From Polytrichum commune (lineage: Eukaryota; Streptophyta; Polytrichopsida; Polytrichales; Polytrichaceae), in assembly GCA_950295325.1 (NCBI GenBank), contig OX485803.1, positions 76,957,554-77,021,553 of the forward strand: DNA of 64,000 nucleotides. Reading direction: 5' to 3'. Positions within the stretch are counted from its first letter, which is position 1. The number at the start of each line of letters is the position of its first letter. The translations under genes were made by a program, and so were the position numbers. A model generated the notes under the pieces. It was not told the origin of the DNA. It was given only the letters and a program-made list of their open reading frames with translations, and searched no databases. This document shows, piece after piece, positions 32,893 through 44,419 of the stretch.

Positions 32893-33810
32893 CATGGCTA
32901 TCAAAAATGCGGGTTATGATGGTGAGCCCGGGGTTTCCAAAAGGTGTGAGGCTCAAATTGGAACAAGGGTCATGTGCAAGTGAATTTTGACCATACCATT
33001 GATTCTAATGACAATGGTGGGCATGAGGGTGGATTCGGTAAGGAAAATGGTGGAGTGCTTTGAAAGGGCTCCCGCAAACCTCGAAAAGTAATCGGGGGCT
33101 AGAATACCGAATGCATCCGAAAGCTTGGACGGTGGTAATGTTGGATTGAAATTGCAATCCAAATTGCTTAGAATGTGGTGAAGTTGGAATGGGTGCAAAT
33201 GCGGCACTCAAGGCTTTTAGGCCTATGCCTGCGATTTAACCACCATAATGAATGGCACAACTAAGATTGACTAGTTGGCTAAGAAACACATCGTTTTTGA
33301 TGGGGTTTCAAAAGCGGGTGGTGAATACCATTTTCAACTCCCCAAAGCTTCTTGAGGACGTATCGGGAATCTTTAAGATTTGAAGAACATTGAAGCCGAT
33401 GGTCCCAAAAAGAAGTTGGGCGGGGCATCACCACAAAGTGGGTTTTAGCCGATATTGGTCCCAAATAAATGGGCGAAAGTAGTTTGGCCCATTATACCAA
33501 GGCAAAACATACTCGTGCCGCGGACGGAATGTTGGGAGGTGGGTTGATCCTACCAAGGCAATTCATGTTCGTGCCGCGGACAAAGTGTGAAAGGTGGCTT
33601 TGTGCTACCAAGGCAAATCATGTTTGTTCCGCGGACAAACTATTAGAAATTGGTTTTGTGGCACCGTACCAAACCAATTTGTCCCGCGGACGGAATGTTT
33701 AGAGTTGGGTTTGCGGACCAAGCCAAGCCAAGTTGCCGAGGACCGAATGTTGGACGATGGCTTTGTTGCCAAGGCTAGTAGCCTTAAGCCGAGGCCAAGT
33801 CTCATGGATT
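32893..33810 (+). pseudogene. gag/protease remnant of B, with ~57-bp tandem array
   Basis: Frames are broken throughout (KNAGYDGEPGVSKRCEAQIG near the start). At about 33495-33775 a 50-60 bp unit, recognisable by ACCAAGGCAA and CCGCGGAC, is repeated five times. In copy A only about three units are present. Confidence 0.5.
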
Positions 33811-34197
33811 GACAAAGAGTCAACATACTCCTTGATGAGCTGAAGCTCATAAGGTGTTGGGGCTTGCCGACGCGTATAATGGGCAAGCTCATTAATGTGC
33901 GGTCTCTAAGGGTGAACCCCATGAAATAAGGTAATGACGATGTCTTTGACGTTATAATGTGGGACATTGGAATTTGTGGACATTTTACACTATGTAAAAT
34001 GGATGAGGTGCCCTCACTTTGGAGGACACCTTCTTTGAAACTCACATGAAAGATGTGAGGCGCAAGCCGGTGAGCTTGCGGTGCATTTGTGATGTGCCAT
34101 GATGGCAAAGAATTGAACTACAAATTGACAAGGACTCCTATGGTAGGAGGACCCAAGTTGAATTTGGTCTTAATGGGCCAAATGAAAAATAAAAAAA

Positions 34198-37100
34198 AAC
34201 ATAATGGTCGTGGTTCAATTGGAACAACTCCAAGGAACTCATGGGGAGGCTAGGAAAGATGGGCCTCCCCAAACCATACTTGTGGGATGTTGGTGAGATA
34301 CAAGGATGTATTCACCAATGTGTTGCTCAAAATGTTACCGCCAAGGAGTGAATTACAACTTTGCTCAAGAAGAAATTGAGTTCTTGAGGCATGTGGTGAC
34401 AAAGGAAGTTGGTGGACAAACATGAAGAATTTCAATGCAATCCAAGAGGAGAATTGGCCCTTGATTCAAAAAAGGCTTAGGTCATTGGTTGGCCTAGCCA
34501 ACTACTACCACCACTTCATTCTAGATTTGTTTTAAGGTTGCTAGTACCTTACTCGACTTATTGAGGAAATGGCTATCCCAAGAGTGGGATGAGCCTTGTC
34601 ACCAAGCCTTTGGGAAGCTCAAGAGCAAGTTCCCTTCACAAGATGTGGTTAAGTTTCCGGGTTTTCATAAGCATTTTGAGGTGCACATGGAGACGAAGGA
34701 CTTTATCATTGGCGCATAATGATACAAGATGGATGACCATTGCTTATGAGAGCATTAGGCTCCATGGTTGTCGAACCTTGTCCGGCTTGTGCAAGAAATG
34801 GCTATCCCAAGAGTGGGATGAGCCATGCCACAAAGCCTTTGGGAAGCTTGAGAGCAAGTTCTCTTCGCCGCCCGTGCTCAAGTTTGCGGAATTTGACAAA
34901 CCTTTTGAGGTGCATACGGGGGCGAGTGACTTTGCCATTGGTGGATGTTGATCCAAGATGGATGCCCATTGCATATGGGAGCATTAAGCTTAAAGGTTGT
35001 CAAACCTTGTGCGACTTGTGAAAGAAATGGCTATCTCAAGAGTGGGATGAGCCTTGCCCCAAAGTCTTTGGGGAGCTTAATACAAAGTTGTCTTTGCCAC
35101 CCGTGTTCAAGTTCGCGGAGCTTGACAAACCTTTTGAGGTCTATACGGGGGGGCGAGTGACTTTGCCATTGGCGGATGGTTAATGTAAGATGGATGGCCA
35201 TTGCATATGAGAGCGTTAAGCTTGACGGTTATCCGACCTTATCCGACTTGTGGAAGAAATGACTATCCCAAGAGTGGGATGAGCCTTGCCACCAAGTCTT
35301 TGGGGAGCTTGAGAGCAAGTGTTCTTAGACGCCCGTGCTCAAGTTCGCGGAGCTTGACAAACCTTTTGAGGTGCATACGGGGGTGAATGACTTTGCCAAT
35401 GGCGGATTGTTGATGTAAGATGGATGGCCATTGCATATGGGAGCATGAAGCTTGATGGTTGTCAAAGAAGACACCCAACTCATGACAATGAACTTCTTTG
35501 CCGTAGTGCATTGCTTGAAGATGTGGCGACACTATTTGGGGTTGCACAAACCAAAGGTCTACATGGATAATGTGTCCTAAAAGAATTTTGACATTCAAGC
35601 GCAAGTGAGCGCCAAGTCATTGCGGTGGCATGATAGTTTGGCGCTTATAAAGGTGGATTTGATCCACAAACCGGACCGTGGAAATGTGGTGCCGGATGCG
35701 CGAAGTAGACCGGAAGAGTTCCAAGCAATGAGAACAATCCAAACCTTGTGGCTAATGTGTGCCGGCGAAGAAAACTTGTGATGCAAGATACGGGAGGGGT
35801 AAATTAACTACCCCGAGGCACAAAAGCTTTTAGGTGAGCTTCGCAAGAGCAAGGTGCTTAAAGAGGTTAAGTTGGTGGACGGATTGTTCAAGTGCAAGCA
35901 AAGTTGGGTGTATGTGCCACAAGGCAAGTTGAGGCTATCGGTTTTGAAGGAGGAATATGATAGTCCTATTGCCGGCCATAGAGGAGAAAAAGAAAAAACC
36001 GCCATAGAATGGTGTCATGGAGTTACCATTGGCGGTGCATAAAAGGAAGATATAGCCCACTTTGTGAAGGCTTGAATTAAAGTGCCAAGTGAACCGAGCA
36101 TCTTACCAAAAGCAAGGCGGTTTCTTGCAACCGTTGCCTATCCCGTCGGCGCCATGGCATAGTATGTGCATGGACTTGATCACAAGTTTGCCGGAGTCAC
36201 ATGGGTATGATGCCATCTTGTTGATGGTATAGCGGTTTGCCAAGTTGGCACACATGGTGCCGATTGTGGGAACCGCCACCGCGTTGGAGACCGCATAGCC
36301 TTTTCTCAAAGGATGGTTGAGGCACCACGGGTTGCCAAGAGTGATTGTGAGGGATCAAGATCCAAAGTTCACAAGTGCATTTTCAATGCATTTCTCTAAG
36401 GAGGTCGGAATGAAACTAAGGTTTAGCACGGCCTTGCATTCCCAAATGGATGGGAAAGCGGAGCATGTGAATGGAGTCTTGAAGCAATACTTGAGGAACT
36501 TGGTGGGGGCGGACCAAGGAGATTGGGCGGACTATGTGGGTCGAGCGGAATGTATTTGCAATGTAGCCACGCACTTGGCTACCAAGGGGTGGTCTTTTGT
36601 GGTGGCTTATGGAGTGGATGCGCTCCAACCTATTAACCTAGCTCTCGAGGGGGCACATTCAACACTAGAGTTCAACCAAGATGGTGAGGACTTGGCCAAG
36701 GATGGTAAACAAGTCTTGGAGATGACCAAGTTGTTGGTGGAGAAAGCCCAAAGGTGCTACGAAGTGCAAGTCAATGCCGGAAGACATGAAGTGGAGGATG
36801 AGGTGGGCCAAAAGGTGTTGTTGAATGTGAACAACTTCACTTAATCGGAAGGCCTCACTCCAAAGTTCATGTCCAAAATTTGAGCTCTGTTTTCCATTGT
36901 GGAACAAGTGTTCAAGGACATGTATAAGTTGGAATTACCGCCCGAAGATCAAAGTGCATCCAACATTTCAGGTCTCATTCCTAAAGCCATTTAAGGACGA
37001 CACCTTGTGGCCCGATCACAAGCAAGTGATTAGGCCACCTCCCGACCTTGTGAACGTCATTTGCAACATGAGGTAGGAGGGCATCCTCAAGTGTAGGAAG

Positions 37101-37275
37101 CCCAAATGAAAAGGAAAGAAAATGTACAAAGGAGTACTTGGTGAAATGGTGAGGATACCATGAGAAAGAAGCCGTTTGGGTAGCGGCAAGAGACATGATG
37201 AACGCCAAGGAATTGGTAAAGCACTTTGAAGAAACTAAGGCTAAGGATTCCAATAAAATGAAGCGTAGGCATTGA
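34198..37275 (+). pseudogene. pol remnant of B: RT core missing, integrase, chromodomain
   Basis: LVRYKDVFTNVLLKMLPPRS (near 34290-34345) runs within a few codons into EIEFLRHVV (near 34375), the same RT deletion as in A and C. LANYYHHFI follows. Four RNase H-junction units occupy about 34560-35470. Integrase D and E motifs are at DQDPKFTSAFS (near 36355) and GKAEHVNGVL (near 36455), with TAG at the same place as in A (GAGACCGCATAG near 36290). The chromodomain near 37110-37240 reads EYLVKW, stop TGA, GYHEKEAVWVAARDMMNAKE. Several further frameshifts are private to this copy. Confidence 0.82.
34560..35470 (+). repeat. Tandem array of the RT/RNase H junction in B (4 units of ~230 bp)
   Basis: Units marked by GGCTATCCCAAGAGTGGGAT near 34570, 34800, 35030 (one base changed) and 35263. 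Units differ from each other by several percent, so the array is older than this insertion. Confidence 0.85.
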
Positions 37276-38089
37276 TGAGGACATCAATCTCCTTTAGTGG
37301 GGGAGAGACGCTAGTAGCACACTTAGCTTCGAGGCTAATTGCTCCACAACATGAACTTGTTCTTTGGCTTGAGGGAATAAAGTCCAAACTTTAGTGGTGC
37401 AAAGAGAAAAGTATGAGATGAGGTCCTAGTCTTGTACTTGTGCTTGGTTAATGGAAGAGGGGGAATAGATATGCCAAACTAGGTTGGGTAAGCCGAGTAA
37501 TTGGGGGCCATGGCTTGGAAGGGCCTTGGATAAAACCAAGAAACTTCTTAGTTGTGGGCTTGTCCGGGCGGGGACAAGGTGATGGCGCGTGCTCATAAAA
37601 GTGCTACCCGCGAGCTAACGAGAGTTGGCGCATGGGAGTCATGAACCCATGTCTCGAAAGAGCAAAGTGGGAACCAAGTCGGGCGGGACTTGGCATCACC
37701 CCCGTGCGATCGAGGCGTGGCTTAACAATGGAAAGCCATCTCGGAGTTGCAACCGAGACAACTTAGTGGAAGCGTTGAGGTCTCGCCTAGATGTGTCATG
37801 TTAGGCTAGTGGAGCCTAACGGGGGAGGCCCCAAAGGAGGGGCAACCCAAGTGAGTCCCAAAGTAGGTGGGTCTAGTATAGGTTAGGTCCTTGGAGGAGA
37901 GATCCAAGGACGCTAACGGACCACCTAGGAACGACACCTTTGGGACTATGCCAAACTTGAAGATGCATTGTGGGGGTCGCGCCCTAAGGTAAACACAATG
38001 CCGCACCATAGAGGATGGCAACTTGAGAATTGGTGTGCCGACTACGAGTATAGTCGATGAGGGCATCGACTCCGTTTGGTGGGGGTGAG

Positions 38090-39064
38090 TGTCGCGCACC
38101 TCTCCATGAGGAGTGCCCGAAACACCATGGGCACAAGGGGGACCCCAGAGTGACACCCGGGACTTGTGGCGCCGTTGGTGAGAGGGCCCAAGTGATCCTA
38201 GTGTGGGTGAGGGCCCCGGGCGTTGGGAACGCCTCCCACCCACGGAGACTAGGAGGCACAAGGGTAAGGCCATAAACTATGCGTAGCTCATGGCGTGGTG
38301 ATTCTAGAATGCTCAAGAACACCTCAATCGGAGGTGTGAGCTAGGAGTTATGGCCATTTGAGTGGGGCGCTGTCCCGGGACAGCGCCCTGGTACAGCAGT
38401 GCCTGGGAGTGATTCCCGGGACTGCCAAGGTTCAAAGAGGCATAACGTCCTGATAACTTGCCCGAATGGGGTAAGTGAGGAGTCCATCGGCATCTACGTG
38501 AAGCGTAGATGAAGATGGAGTGGTCAAGTGTTAGCATCAAACATTATACAAGGAAGTTATGATGGTCTGAAGCTGTGGGGGCTTCTAGGCCCAGCGGCTA
38601 AGGGAAAATGTCCACTTGGCCCCAACTCTTGGTAGAGAGACAAGAGGTTGGTTGACGGTGGGGTAGGGGCCCCGCGTAGAGTCCTAGAGGCTTATATGGG
38701 TGAGGTGGTGTGGCCTCACCCACCCGAGGCCGAACGGCACGGCCTCCATTGGCATTGGCCTAATGTGAGGCCATAGTTGCCTAGTATGGTTCGGGTTGTT
38801 GTAGTGTTGCTCCGGCAACGCGATGATCAACATAAGATTGGACTTCCATGGATGGAAGTCCACATCTAAGGATTGGTTACCGATTGAAGGGGTGAGTCCC
38901 GAAAGCAAAGTAGGAGGGTTGGTTCCCCTCCTATGAACTATAAGGTCCGGGGTGAGAGGAGCTAACCATTAGCATGGCGGTATGCGAAGGGTTAGCACTC
39001 GTAACCTTTGCTAGGAAATGAAAATTGCCAAGATGGTCAAGGGGGACTAGCAAGGGTTGCGACA
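38090..39064 (+). repeat. 3' LTR of retrotransposon B
   Basis: 975 bp. The last ~380 bp share diagnostic positions with the LTRs of C (e.g. GCATGGCGGTATGCGAAGGG, GGGGTGAGAGGAGC), unlike the 5' LTR of the same element. Confidence 0.93.
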
Positions 39065-39875
39065 GCAAGTCAGAAAGGTGAGATTGAAGAAAACAATACA
39101 ATCAAAACATATAGACTTGGAATGTGACAGAATTCAGAATGAGGATCCGAACTTGACTTCCAAAACATATGCCATTCAATAATGAACAAATATAGACTGT
39201 GAAGGATCTGAAAAGGGAAGGAATATTGTGCTTACTCTGAAATTTTACACACCCAAAACCTGCTTGCTCCCTTGTTGAAAACCCCAGCAAACCCCACAAA
39301 AGCAAGGTGATTTGAAAGTCAAATGCACCACTGCACCACTGAAATTGCCTTCAGACTAGTTGTTGCATGCTATATACAAACCCTAACTAAGACTCTGATG
39401 TATATGCAACTCCAAATGATGTATCTCTCAAGCTGCTACTCTAAGACTTGCAATTATCAAGCTTCTAGCTTGAGTATCCTAATATTAAGCTTCCAACTCT
39501 CAAGCTTTAAACTCTGCAAACTTTAAACTCTCCAACTTTCAACTCTCCTAACTCGAGTTCTCTATTCTTAAGCTGCAACTCTCAAGGGACTCTCAAGAAC
39601 TCTTAACACTTGCCCCTACAAAAGAAGTGCACCACACAAAACTAAAAAATGCTAGAGCTTCGCCTCTAAACCCTAAACCAACCCGGCGCTCCTCCTCTCT
39701 CTGCTCCAAATGAGAATGAGGAAGGAGAGGAGGGGGCGCGGGGAGGTAGCCCGCGCCTCTAGGGTTTCCCCTCGGGCTACCACATGGCCGCTTCCCATTG
39801 GGGAGGGAAGTGATGGGTCATGCTAGCAAGATGAGGGGATTGAATGGAGAGATAGTTAGGTCCGTCGGATGAAGA

Positions 39876-39965
39876 GATAGGATGGGGTGGAGAGATGAGG
39901 GGATGGGATGGGGATAGGATGGGGATAGGATGGGGTGTGGGATGGGTGGATGGGGGGGATGGGTT
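39876..39965 (+). repeat. GGGATGGGG-rich minisatellite
   Basis: Irregular tandem GATGGGG(ATAG) units giving many G-runs on the plus strand; a G-quadruplex is possible but untested. Confidence 0.75.
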
Positions 39966-41148
39966 GGAATTCATTGGGGTTTAGTAATTTAATCGAAGAC
40001 ATTTTCATACATATACATAAATACACGTCTAAGCACATAAATATATTCAATGTGACTTAATAAAGTGATTTGCAATGGAAGCACTAACCGATTTGACATA
40101 AATATATGTCATCACAATAAGAAATGTAAATATATATTACACCATTTGCACTTACTTTGAGACTTTCCCAAGTCTCTCATTAATAACGAAAATAATCCAA
40201 TTTGGATGTATAAGCAATAAAGGCACGTTAATTTCAAGCTTTGTAATATGTATATGCCTCCATCACATAATTTTAAAGAGTTCAATACAAATACATGTAT
40301 TTAAAATGCTACATCCCTTTCATCTACTTTAGATTCATTGTAAACATCTTCTAGACAGGGAGTATGAATTCAATTTCTACAATGCACATCATGTAGTAGG
40401 GATTCGATGGAAACCCTACCCCCAAGAATGTGTAATAATATAGTGTTTTCAAATATATAGTGTTTTCATAATTGAAATACCTTTCAAGTTGTTAAATGGT
40501 TCCTCAAATAATTTAATATAAGATCCATAAAGGTCCCGCTTTAAGATTGGTGGGAAGGGTTTAGGATTTTCTTACAAGAGGTGCACGAAAAATCCAATTT
40601 CAAATATTAGGCTTTCAATTCAGTTTATTATGTATGAACTTGAACTACACTAAATATGATATTTAGTGTTTCATTAGATTTAGTGTTTTACCACCCTACT
40701 ATGCTCAACACTACGTTTCAATTCTTTGATAATTAGTGTTAGACATAAATGCGCCGCCGCCGCCTTCCTTGTTGCCACCTCTTTCCTAGAAACAGTCAAT
40801 CGCCTTCCTTGGTGCCACCTCTTTCCTACTAAACACTAAATTCGTACATGTAATTTCACATAATTATTACATTTAATGTTTAGATGATATTTAGTGTTTG
40901 AGTTTACATTTAATGTTACTTACTTTCATATGGTTAGTGATATTTAGTGTAGTGTTCGTATTTAGTGTATCTAACACTATATATCATATTTAGTGTACTG
41001 CATTTCACCCAATGGTCATTGAATGTTTGGCTCGCATCAAATGTCAGGTGCAAATAAATTAAGTAAGTGCAATATGGATTTATGAGTAGTGAATATAGTT
41101 TGTGTGTAAACCCTGTTATATTAACAACTGGACCCGCACATCCCTCAC

Positions 41149-41182
41149 AAACCCTAAACCCTAAACCCTAAACCCTAAACCC
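41149..41182 (+). repeat. Interstitial telomere-type repeat
   Basis: About four and a half exact CCCTAAA units, the common plant telomere motif. It is too short to be a telomere end; such tracts occur at repaired breaks and in promoters (telo-boxes). Confidence 0.9.
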
Positions 41183-42089
41183 TTGGTTTTTTCACCATCC
41201 CCATTATATGGGGGAATGTTGTGATCCAACCTAATAGTGTTGTGTGCATTTTAATCACACAATGCATAAGTGGGACCCCATCTAGGTATGGTATCAATTC
41301 ATATCATTACAGTATCTTATGCACCATTCCAAATTAATTCAACATTGCCACACAATGCTGAATCAATTCACTATTTGCAAACCTGGAGTTGCATTTGAAT
41401 TATTAAGATATAAAGTATATCTAGGTATGGTTTCAATTCATCTCCTTAATCTACCTTACTAGCTTGCATGAATTCACCAGGGTTTTTTATTGGTGTTCAT
41501 GCACTTGGTGAGTATTTGCCGGAATAATGTACATAAATGTTATGTATCTACATGTAATGTGTATATATGTAAAGTATATATATATATGTAAGAAACATAT
41601 ATATAGATATATAGATATGTAAAAATATATAAAAATATACAATGTGTATATAAACATATTTATATAAATATCTACATATAAATATAAATATATATATATA
41701 TATACTTCGATATGTATATAGGAATATACATTTTATTTTTTGGTTCGGGAAACCTTGGTCAAACCTAAGGTGGGCAACGGATGAACATATTATCAATGCG
41801 TGCATGCCATATATATTCAATACAGAAAGTTATTTATGTCCCGCATGAATAGAATGGCATATTGTTAGGGTAAAGTAGGCGGCGGGAATCCGCTTTTCAA
41901 AGAGCATCCAAGGGATTTTGAACCACGCGTCGAGGAGTACTTAAAGCTCTCCCCCACATTGCAGAGCTCTTTTTTGCGGCAGACACCAAGTGTGCGCTCC
42001 AGACACCCGACGGAGGGCGCTCGAGCCATTTTCCTGTGCGTGAACTGTACACTCACAGGTGTCAGACTGCCTTATTCCTCAAATACCGG

Positions 42090-42850
42090 AGATTTACGAA
42101 CGCGCGTTCGTAAATCTGGAGTGCGCGCATGTGTGTAGGGATCAGATATATAGAGGTTGGTTGGATATTTACGAACGTGCGTTCGTAAATACCGCTTTGA
42201 CATATATTATACATCCATAGATTTATAGACCCATAGATGATTCTGCAGTCAGACAATATGACAATGTTAACGAACGAGCGTTCGTAAATGCGAATTTGGA
42301 CGTCCGACATTCACTGGCAATGGGCAAGAGTCCACGAACGCGCGTTCGTAAACATTGAAAGCGCGGAGACGGAGGATGGTTCATCCTCAAATAACAGTGG
42401 GGAGTTTACGAACGTGCGTTCGTAAGTGTCAACGCTTGTTTTCAACATGCGGAGACTCATGAATACAATGGGTAGGAATATGTATATAAAATACTGGAGA
42501 TTTACGAATGCGCGTTCGTAAATCTGGAGTGAGCGCATGTGTTTAGGGAACATATATATCGAGGTGGGTTGGATGTTTACGAACGTGCGTTCGTAAATAC
42601 AGACTTGACGTATATTATACATCCAGAAATATATAGACCCATAGATGATTATGCAGTCAGACAATACGCCAATGTTAACAAACGAGCGTTCGTAAATGTG
42701 CATTTGGACGTCCGGCATTCACTAGTAATGGGCAATATTCCACGAACGCACGTTCGTAAACATTGAAAACTCGGAGACGGAGGATGGTTCATCCTCAAAT
42801 GACATTGGGTAGTTTACGAACGTCCGTTCGGAAGTGTCACCGCTTATTTG
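42090..42850. repeat. ~407-bp direct duplication carrying palindromes
   Basis: Copy 1 (about 42090-42436) and copy 2 (about 42498-42845) share the same order of five palindromes and spacers (GGAGATTTACGAA, TATATTATACATCCA, GAGACGGAGGATGGTTCATC). They differ by roughly 10%. They lie upstream of the DUF7869-like gene. Confidence 0.85.
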
Positions 42851-43050
42851 TGGGAAACTGCTCCATTTGCCCCACATATAGAGAGTATGGGCGAGGGATG
42901 TGGATGGGGGGCACATGGAAGAAGACATTCATATGCGTCACTGACTCGGAAGTTTTGTGTACGCATACAACAAGCATCCCTCCACAATGGATACGGTCCA
43001 TGTTTTAGTTGACATACAGTATGACGGGGAACATTCGAACGCCCGTTCGT
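42096..43050. repeat. Palindrome cluster 3, upstream of the DUF7869-like gene (11 copies)
   Basis: Cores start at 42096, 42171, 42270, 42334, 42408, 42504, 42579, 42678, 42742, 42816 and 43035; a half site, ACGAACG, is at 43090. Ten belong to the 407-bp duplication. Spacing is 64-99 bases. The last lies about 170 bases from the ATG at 43218. Confidence 0.92.
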
Positions 43051-43217
43051 ATATATGCCCAACTCAAACAGCATCGTGTCGATATGCAGACGAACGTTTG
43101 GATATCCCCACTGGGACTTGTTCTGGATTGTGACTTAGGGAGACTAAACTCTTGCCGTCTTTGTGATTGACTTCGACTTGTGGTGATTCCATGTTCGCGT
43201 CTTGAGGTGGGCGGGCG

Positions 43218-43435
43218 ATGGATATGGGAGATAGTGCATTTGAGTTGTCGACAAATGCTTCATCGTCGGATACAGAATGTCGCCTCTCGTCGCCATCGGA
43301 GGATGATATTCGGGGGGTTAATGTCCTGGGTGTGTCTGGGGATTCATCCTCCCATGACTCCTTGGAAGGGCAGGAACATTCCCAACATTCTGGAGATGGT
43401 AACGACGACATTCCATTGTGTGCCGGTTTCGGGAG
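43218..43435 (+). CDS. DUF7869-like gene, 5' coding part
   Basis: 72 codons plus two bases: an acidic, Ser-rich start (MDMGDSAFELSTNASSSDTE, then SGDSSSHDSLEGQEHSQHSG), probably disordered. It ends at the target site GGGAG, where C is inserted. No known motif in this part. Confidence 0.7.
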
Positions 43436-44419
43436 TGTCGCAACCCTTGCTAGCCCCCCCTTGACAATCTTGCCAATTTTCAATTCCTAGCAAAGGTTAC
43501 GAGCGCTAACCCTTCGCATACCGCCATGCTAATGGTTAGCTCCTCTCACCCCGGACCTTATAGTTCATAGGAGGGGAACCAACCCTCCTACTTTGCTTTC
43601 GGGACTCACCCCTTCAATCGGTAACCAACCCCTTTAATCGGTAACCAATCCTTAGATGTGGACTTCCATCCATGGAAGTCCAATCTTATGTTGATCATCG
43701 CGTTGCCGGAGCAACACTACAACAACCCGAACCATACTAGGCAACTATGGCCTCACATTAGGCCAATGCCAATGGAGGCCGTGCCGTTCGGCCTCGGGTG
43801 GGTGAGGCCACACCACCTCACCCATATAAGCCTCTAGGACTCTACGCGGGGCCCCTACCCCACCGTCAACCAACCTCTTGTCTCTCTACCAAGAGTTGGG
43901 GCCAAGTGGACACTTTCCCTTAGCCGCTGGGCCTAGAAGCCCCCAGCAACTTCAGACCATCATAACTTCCTTGTATGATGTCTGATCATAACAACCAACC
44001 ACTCCATCTTCATCTACGCTTCACGTAGATGCCGATGGACTCCTCACTTGCCCCATTCAGGCAAGTCTTGAGGAAGTTATGCCTGTTTGAAGCTTGGCAG
44101 TCCCGGGAATCACTCCCAGGCACTGCTGTACCGGGACAGCGCCCCACTCAAATGGCCATAACTCCTAGCTCACACCTCCGATTGAGGTGTTCTTGAGCAT
44201 TCTAGAATCACCACGCCATGAGCTACGCATAACTCATGGCCTTACCCTTGTGCCTCCTAGTCTCCGTGGGTGGGAGGCGTTCCCAACGCCCGGGGCCCTC
44301 GCCCACACTAGGATCACTTGGGCCCTCTCACCAACGGCGCCACAAGTCCCGGGTGTCACTCCGGGGTCCCCCTTGTGCCCATGGTGTTTTGGGCACTCCT
44401 CATGGAGAGGTGCGCGACA
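43436..44419 (-). repeat. 3' LTR of retrotransposon C
   Basis: Minus-strand ends TGTCGCGCACC and TTGCGACA; near-identical to 49700-50682. Confidence 0.93.

Larger units (their letters stand above)
31871..39064 (+). mobile_element. Chromodomain Ty3/gypsy retrotransposon B, RT-less
   Basis: LTRs at 31871-32842 and 38090-39064, primer site at 32845-32856, and a purine tract GGTGGGGGTGAG just before the 3' LTR. It has a perfect 5-bp duplication GCAAG (31866-31870, 39065-39069). It lies in the spacer between the two divergent host genes. It is older than A and C by LTR comparison, but the LTR differences are very unevenly spread (see findings). Confidence 0.93.
39070..42060. other. AT-rich intergenic region without genes
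   Basis: No coding region could be supported. It holds a GGGAT-rich G-tract (about 39876-39965), a cluster of TTTAGTGTT motifs (about 40640-40990), a telomere-type repeat (41149-41182) and TA-rich microsatellite DNA (about 41570-41740). It may be a composite of decayed insertions. A 35-base stretch with GAGACTTTCC and AAGTCTC (about 40157) recurs at 53960. Confidence 0.5.

Noticed and set aside
42096-43050. CRISPR array
   Set aside because: Repeats are short palindromes with uneven spacing and similar, not unique, spacers; the DNA is plant nuclear and has no cas genes.
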